A DNA stretch of 6,503 nt from Acidobacteriota bacterium (GTDB taxonomy: Bacteria; Acidobacteriota; Terriglobia; Terriglobales; Acidobacteriaceae), in NCBI GenBank assembly GCA_021810815.1, contig JAJZHR010000139.1, positions 1 to 6,503 of the forward strand, in the 5' to 3' direction. Within the stretch, counting starts at the first letter, position 1. Every line of letters starts with the position of its first letter. The notes under the pieces are model-generated. The model was not told the DNA's origin. It did not search any database and worked only from the letters and a program-made list of their open reading frames with translations. The translations under genes were made by a program, and so were the position numbers. Shown here in pieces: positions 3,452-6,503 of the stretch.

Positions 3452-6139
3452 GTGGGAAATGAGTATTCATCTTCGGATATCGAGTTGACGATGGCAAGGA
3501 TGCCTCAAAGCGGAACGGAGCCCGAAGCCGCGGAGTCGCGGCAAGTACCCGGAGTGATCGAGGCAGTGAATTCGCCTGCACCATCCGCACTTATGCCCAC
3601 GCCTGCGTCCGTGGTCGGATCTTCGGCAAAGGACGGCAAGAAATACATCTGCATCCATGGGCACTTCTACCAGCCGCCGCGCGACAATCCATGGCTGGAG
3701 ACCATCGAGCTGCAGGAGTCCGCCGCGCCCTACCACGACTGGAATGACCGGGTAACGGCGGAGTGCTACGCACCGAACGGCGCATCGCGCATCGTGAACC
3801 TGAAGAACGAGATCATTCGTATCGTCAACAACTACTCCCGCATGAGCTTCAATTTCGGGCCCACGCTGCTCAACTGGCTTGAGGGATACGCGCCGCGCAC
3901 CTACCGGATGGTGCTGGACGCGGACACGCGCAGCCGGGCGCGCTACAGCGGACACGGGTCGGCGATGGCACAGGTCTACAACCACGTCATCATGCCGCTG
4001 GCCAACGACCGCGACGCCCTGACGCAGATCCGGTGGGGCATCGCCGACTTCGAGCATCGCTTCTCACGCAAGCCCGAGGGCATGTGGCTGGCCGAGACAG
4101 CCGTTGATCGCAGGACGCTCGACCTGATGGCGCAGGAGGGCATCCTGTTCACCATCCTGGCTCCGCGCCAGTGCGCGCGCATTCGCGACATCGCCAAACC
4201 GGGCCTCGCTCCCATCGGGCATCTGGACGCGCCGTGGAGCGAGACTCCCAATGCCAGCGTCGATCCCACCCGTCCCTACAAGGTGAACCTGGAGCAGGGC
4301 CGCTCCATCGCTGTGTTTTTCTATGACGGCCCCATCTCGCAAGCCGTGGCCTTCGAAGGTCTGCTCAACAGCGGCGAGACGTTCGAGAGGCGATTGATGA
4401 GCGGCTTGCATCCGCCGGTCGGCGGAGAGCCGCAGTTGGTCCACATCGCGACCGACGGCGAGAGCTATGGCCACCACCACAAGCACGGCGAGATGGCGCT
4501 CTCCTACGCGATGCACCTGGTGGAGCAGAACGGCGACGCCAAGCTGACCAACTACGGCGAGTTCCTGGAGAAGTTCTCCCCAACGCACGAGGCCGAAGTG
4601 GTGGAGGACAGCTCGTGGAGTTGCGAGCACGGTGTCGAGCGCTGGCGCTCCAACTGCGGATGCAACAGCGGCACCAAGCCCGGATGGCACCAGCTGTGGC
4701 GCGGCCCATTGCGCGACGCGCTTGACTGGCTGCGCGACACCACAACGCCGCTGGCGGAGAAGATGGCGGAAGGCCTGTTCAAGAACCTCTGGGCCGCGCG
4801 CGACGCCTACATCCATGTCATTCTCGACCGCTCCCTCAATTCACAGGACAAATTTTTCGCGGCGCAGGCCACCCATGAGCTTTCCGCGGAAGAGCGCATC
4901 ACAGCTCTGAAGCTGATGGAACTGGGGCGGCAGGCGCAGTTGATGTACACCAGCTGCGGCTGGTTCTTCGACGAAGTCTCCGGCATCGAGACGGTCCAGA
5001 TCATCGCCTACGCAGCGCGCCTGATACAGCTCGCCAGCGAGCTCTTCGGCCAGGCTGGCCAGGCGCTTGAGGCCGAATTCGTCGGCCGGCTGGCAGCCGC
5101 GAAGAGCAATCTCGCAGCCATCGGCGACGGCGCCGCCGTGTACGAAAAATACGTGAAGCCGATGCGCGTTGGGCTGGAGCAGGTGGGAGCGCACTATGCC
5201 ATCAGCTCGATCTTCCGCAGCTATCCCGACGAGGGCGATATCTTCTGCTACGACGTGAAGCGCGAGCAGTATGAGGTCTTCACCTCCGGCCGAGGACGTC
5301 TCGCGATCGGCCGCGCGCAGATCCATTCGCGCATCACCGAGGAGGCCGAGGATATCAGCTTCGCGGTGCTGCACCTGGGCGACCAGAACCTCTCGGCCGC
5401 GGTCAAGCGCTGCGCTCCGGAGGACACCGAAGGGTTCGCCCGCTTCACGAATGAGGTGCGCACCGCCATCACGCGGGCCGATCTGCCCGAGGTGATCCGC
5501 CAGATCGACCGCTGCTTCGGCCAGACCGCATACTCGCTGAGTTCTCTCTTCGCCGATGAGGAGCACCGCATCCTGCGCACCATCCTGGACGCGACGCTGT
5601 CGGAGGTGGAGACCAGCCTGCAACACATCTACGAGGATCACGCATCCCTGCTGCACTACCTGACCGAGAGCGGCATGTCGAAGCCGCCAGCCCTCGCGCT
5701 TGCTGCCAACTTTGCCCTGAACGCGGGCCTGCGACGCGCCTTCGAGTCGGAGCGGTTCGACGCCGGGCTGATCCAGACGCTGCTGCAGCGCGCCAAGACC
5801 GACCAGGTGACGCTCGACGAGCAGTTGCTCGGATACGCCGCCAGCCAACGCATGAAGCGCGCCCTGGTGCAGTTGGAGGCAAAGGTCGAGGCTGAAAAGA
5901 GCACCTCCAGCCAGGAAGCTCTCCAGGCCCTGGAGGAGGCGCTCACCATCGCTGAGAGCGTGGCCGGCCTGCCCATCGAGGTGAACCTGTGGCAGTCGCA
6001 GAACATCTGGAATGACCTGCTCCGCAAGAGCAACGGCGACTGGGAAAATGAATGGAACGACCTCTACATGGCGCTGGGCCGCAAGCTCAACATCGCCGTC
6101 GATCAACTGGTGGTGGAAGAGGGCGTGGTCACTTTCTAG
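3452..6139 (+). CDS. GH57-like glycoside hydrolase with DUF3536 C-terminal region
   Basis: The 895-residue protein has no signal peptide or membrane segment and is probably cytoplasmic. Residues about 64-420 form a GH57-like catalytic domain. HGHFYQPP (69-76) is the first conserved GH57 region. MWLAETAVD (211-219) holds E215, the likely nucleophile, and ATDGESYGHHH (333-343) holds D335, the likely acid/base. GH57 enzymes act on alpha-glucans; the substrate of the DUF3536 group is not known to me. A conserved SWSCEHGVERW...CGC block (388-404) has C391, H393, C402 and C404 and could bind a metal. From about 430 to the end the protein is mainly helical, matching DUF3536, with conserved-looking stretches such as YTSCGWFFDEVSG (499-511). 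Residues 1-60 are variable and Pro/Ser/Ala-rich. The GTG at 3452 touches the stop of the glycosylase gene and has GGA 6 nt upstream; ATGs at 3491 and 3500 are alternatives and would not alter the conserved part. A starch/glycogen-related role is inferred. Confidence 0.9.
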   Translation: MGNEYSSSDIELTMARMPQSGTEPEAAESRQVPGVIEAVNSPAPSALMPTPASVVGSSAKDGKKYICIHGHFYQPPRDNPWLETIELQESAAPYHDWNDRVTAECYAPNGASRIVNLKNEIIRIVNNYSRMSFNFGPTLLNWLEGYAPRTYRMVLDADTRSRARYSGHGSAMAQVYNHVIMPLANDRDALTQIRWGIADFEHRFSRKPEGMWLAETAVDRRTLDLMAQEGILFTILAPRQCARIRDIAKPGLAPIGHLDAPWSETPNASVDPTRPYKVNLEQGRSIAVFFYDGPISQAVAFEGLLNSGETFERRLMSGLHPPVGGEPQLVHIATDGESYGHHHKHGEMALSYAMHLVEQNGDAKLTNYGEFLEKFSPTHEAEVVEDSSWSCEHGVERWRSNCGCNSGTKPGWHQLWRGPLRDALDWLRDTTTPLAEKMAEGLFKNLWAARDAYIHVILDRSLNSQDKFFAAQATHELSAEERITALKLMELGRQAQLMYTSCGWFFDEVSGIETVQIIAYAARLIQLASELFGQAGQALEAEFVGRLAAAKSNLAAIGDGAAVYEKYVKPMRVGLEQVGAHYAISSIFRSYPDEGDIFCYDVKREQYEVFTSGRGRLAIGRAQIHSRITEEAEDISFAVLHLGDQNLSAAVKRCAPEDTEGFARFTNEVRTAITRADLPEVIRQIDRCFGQTAYSLSSLFADEEHRILRTILDATLSEVETSLQHIYEDHASLLHYLTESGMSKPPALALAANFALNAGLRRAFESERFDAGLIQTLLQRAKTDQVTLDEQLLGYAASQRMKRALVQLEAKVEAEKSTSSQEALQALEEALTIAESVAGLPIEVNLWQSQNIWNDLLRKSNGDWENEWNDLYMALGRKLNIAVDQLVVEEGVVTF

Positions 6140-6187
6140 GGGAGAAGGAAGCCTTCGCTGGACCAGGACCAGACAGCGCCACTGCCT
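6140..6187. other. Convergent intergenic gap, no clear terminator
   Basis: These 48 bases separate two genes whose 3' ends face each other. They contain a small hairpin (GAAGG 6144-6148 with CCTTC 6152-6156) and a 5-bp CGCTG/CAGCG pair (6156-6160, 6174-6178). Neither has a T-run, so I do not call an intrinsic terminator. Confidence 0.5.
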
Positions 6188-6503
6188 TCATCGCTTGCCA
6201 CCCGCAGCCGAGACCGCCGAAGCCTGCTGCGGCTCCGGAGCCAGCGGCAGCGAAACCTCCAGGCTGCCGAGTTCGCCTGTGTCGGCGTCGCGCACAGCCA
6301 CGCGCATGAACTTCGCGTCCGCAGGGGCGAGGAAGTCCTGCTCCACCATGTAGCTCCTCAGTTTTGTTTTCGATGGGGCGGCGGCATGGTCGATCGCGCC
6401 ATTCACCAGCGCCCCGTCGGCGCTGTACGCTCCAGCGGCGAACTCCAGATCGATCTGCCCTGGCTTGCCTGCCAGCGGAGCTGGGCTGGAGCGGAACTGC
6501 TTT
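6188..6503 (-). CDS. C-terminal part of a probable VWFA-related acidobacterial protein (cut by window edge)
   Basis: The minus-strand frame is open from the right edge to a TGA at 6188-6190, giving about 104 C-terminal residues. The visible part reads as an all-beta domain: GQIDLEFAAGAYSADGALVNG, a variable link, then FMRVAVRDADTGELGSLEVSLPL. An alternation ending in 'RxAVRD..TG..GSLEV.LPL' is what I expect at the C-terminus of acidobacterial VWFA-related proteins, where an N-terminal von Willebrand A domain would lie outside the window. The last 18 or so residues are a low-complexity Pro/Gln/Ala/Ser tail. The frame continues upstream of the GTG at 6406, so that codon is internal and not a start. 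It is convergent with the DUF3536 gene. The family assignment rests on pattern memory of the C-terminus alone; another beta-sandwich secreted protein is possible. Confidence 0.6.
   Translation of the reverse strand, partial: KQFRSSPAPLAGKPGQIDLEFAAGAYSADGALVNGAIDHAAAPSKTKLRSYMVEQDFLAPADAKFMRVAVRDADTGELGSLEVSLPLAPEPQQASAVSAAGGKR

Noticed and set aside
4841..6106. 421-codon minus-strand open frame
   Set aside because: It is antisense to the DUF3536 gene; the composition (many Gln, Arg, Leu, Val, Gly) and lack of motifs mark it as a codon-bias artefact.
6188..6406. Complete 72-residue minus-strand gene starting at the GTG at 6406
   Set aside because: The frame stays open to the right edge with a continuous beta-rich sequence, so this is the 3' end of a longer gene.

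Overview
The window looks like chromosomal DNA from an Acidobacteriota species, probably class Terriglobia. This rests on protein content rather than a marker gene. The support is an Alternative Complex III gene pair, a DUF3536/GH57-like protein, a C-terminal fragment resembling the acidobacterial VWFA-related family, and moderately high GC with a strong GC bias at third codon positions. No tRNA, rRNA, CRISPR array, transposase or phage gene is visible.

Layout from left to right. (1) Positions 1-1477, minus strand: the start of an act operon for Alternative Complex III, a quinol:electron-acceptor oxidoreductase. actA (pentaheme cytochrome) is followed by actB (Mo/FeS-type subunit with an extended Tat region). 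They overlap by an ATGA, and actB runs off the left edge. (2) Positions 1478-1840: a divergent intergenic region with no convincing gene. It holds two near-identical 16/17-bp direct repeats 22 bp apart, a perfect 7-bp hairpin, and a terminator-like hairpin pointing left with no gene upstream of it. (3) Positions 1841-2563, plus strand: a small secreted outer-membrane beta-barrel protein with a GTG start, followed by a strong intrinsic terminator. (4) Positions 2702/2708-3451: a DNA-3-methyladenine glycosylase II-like enzyme (HhH-GPD). Its stop directly abuts the GTG start of (5), positions 3452-6139, an 895-residue GH57-like/DUF3536 protein. (6) Positions 6188-6503, minus strand: the C-terminal end of a probable VWFA-related protein, convergent with (5).

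The act genes would form part of the membrane respiratory chain. ActA carries hemes on the periplasmic side and ActB is exported through Tat. The plus-strand genes have no obvious functional link to respiration. The glycosylase and the DUF3536 gene are probably co-transcribed because they are adjacent, but why a base-excision repair enzyme sits with a glycosidase-like protein is unclear.

I do not see a clearly new multi-gene system. The observations most worth following are the act upstream region (paired direct repeats plus an orphan leftward terminator), the possible leaderless GTG starts of the two plus-strand genes, the long heme-free insertion and terminal heme motif of ActA, and the Cys/His cluster in the DUF3536 protein.
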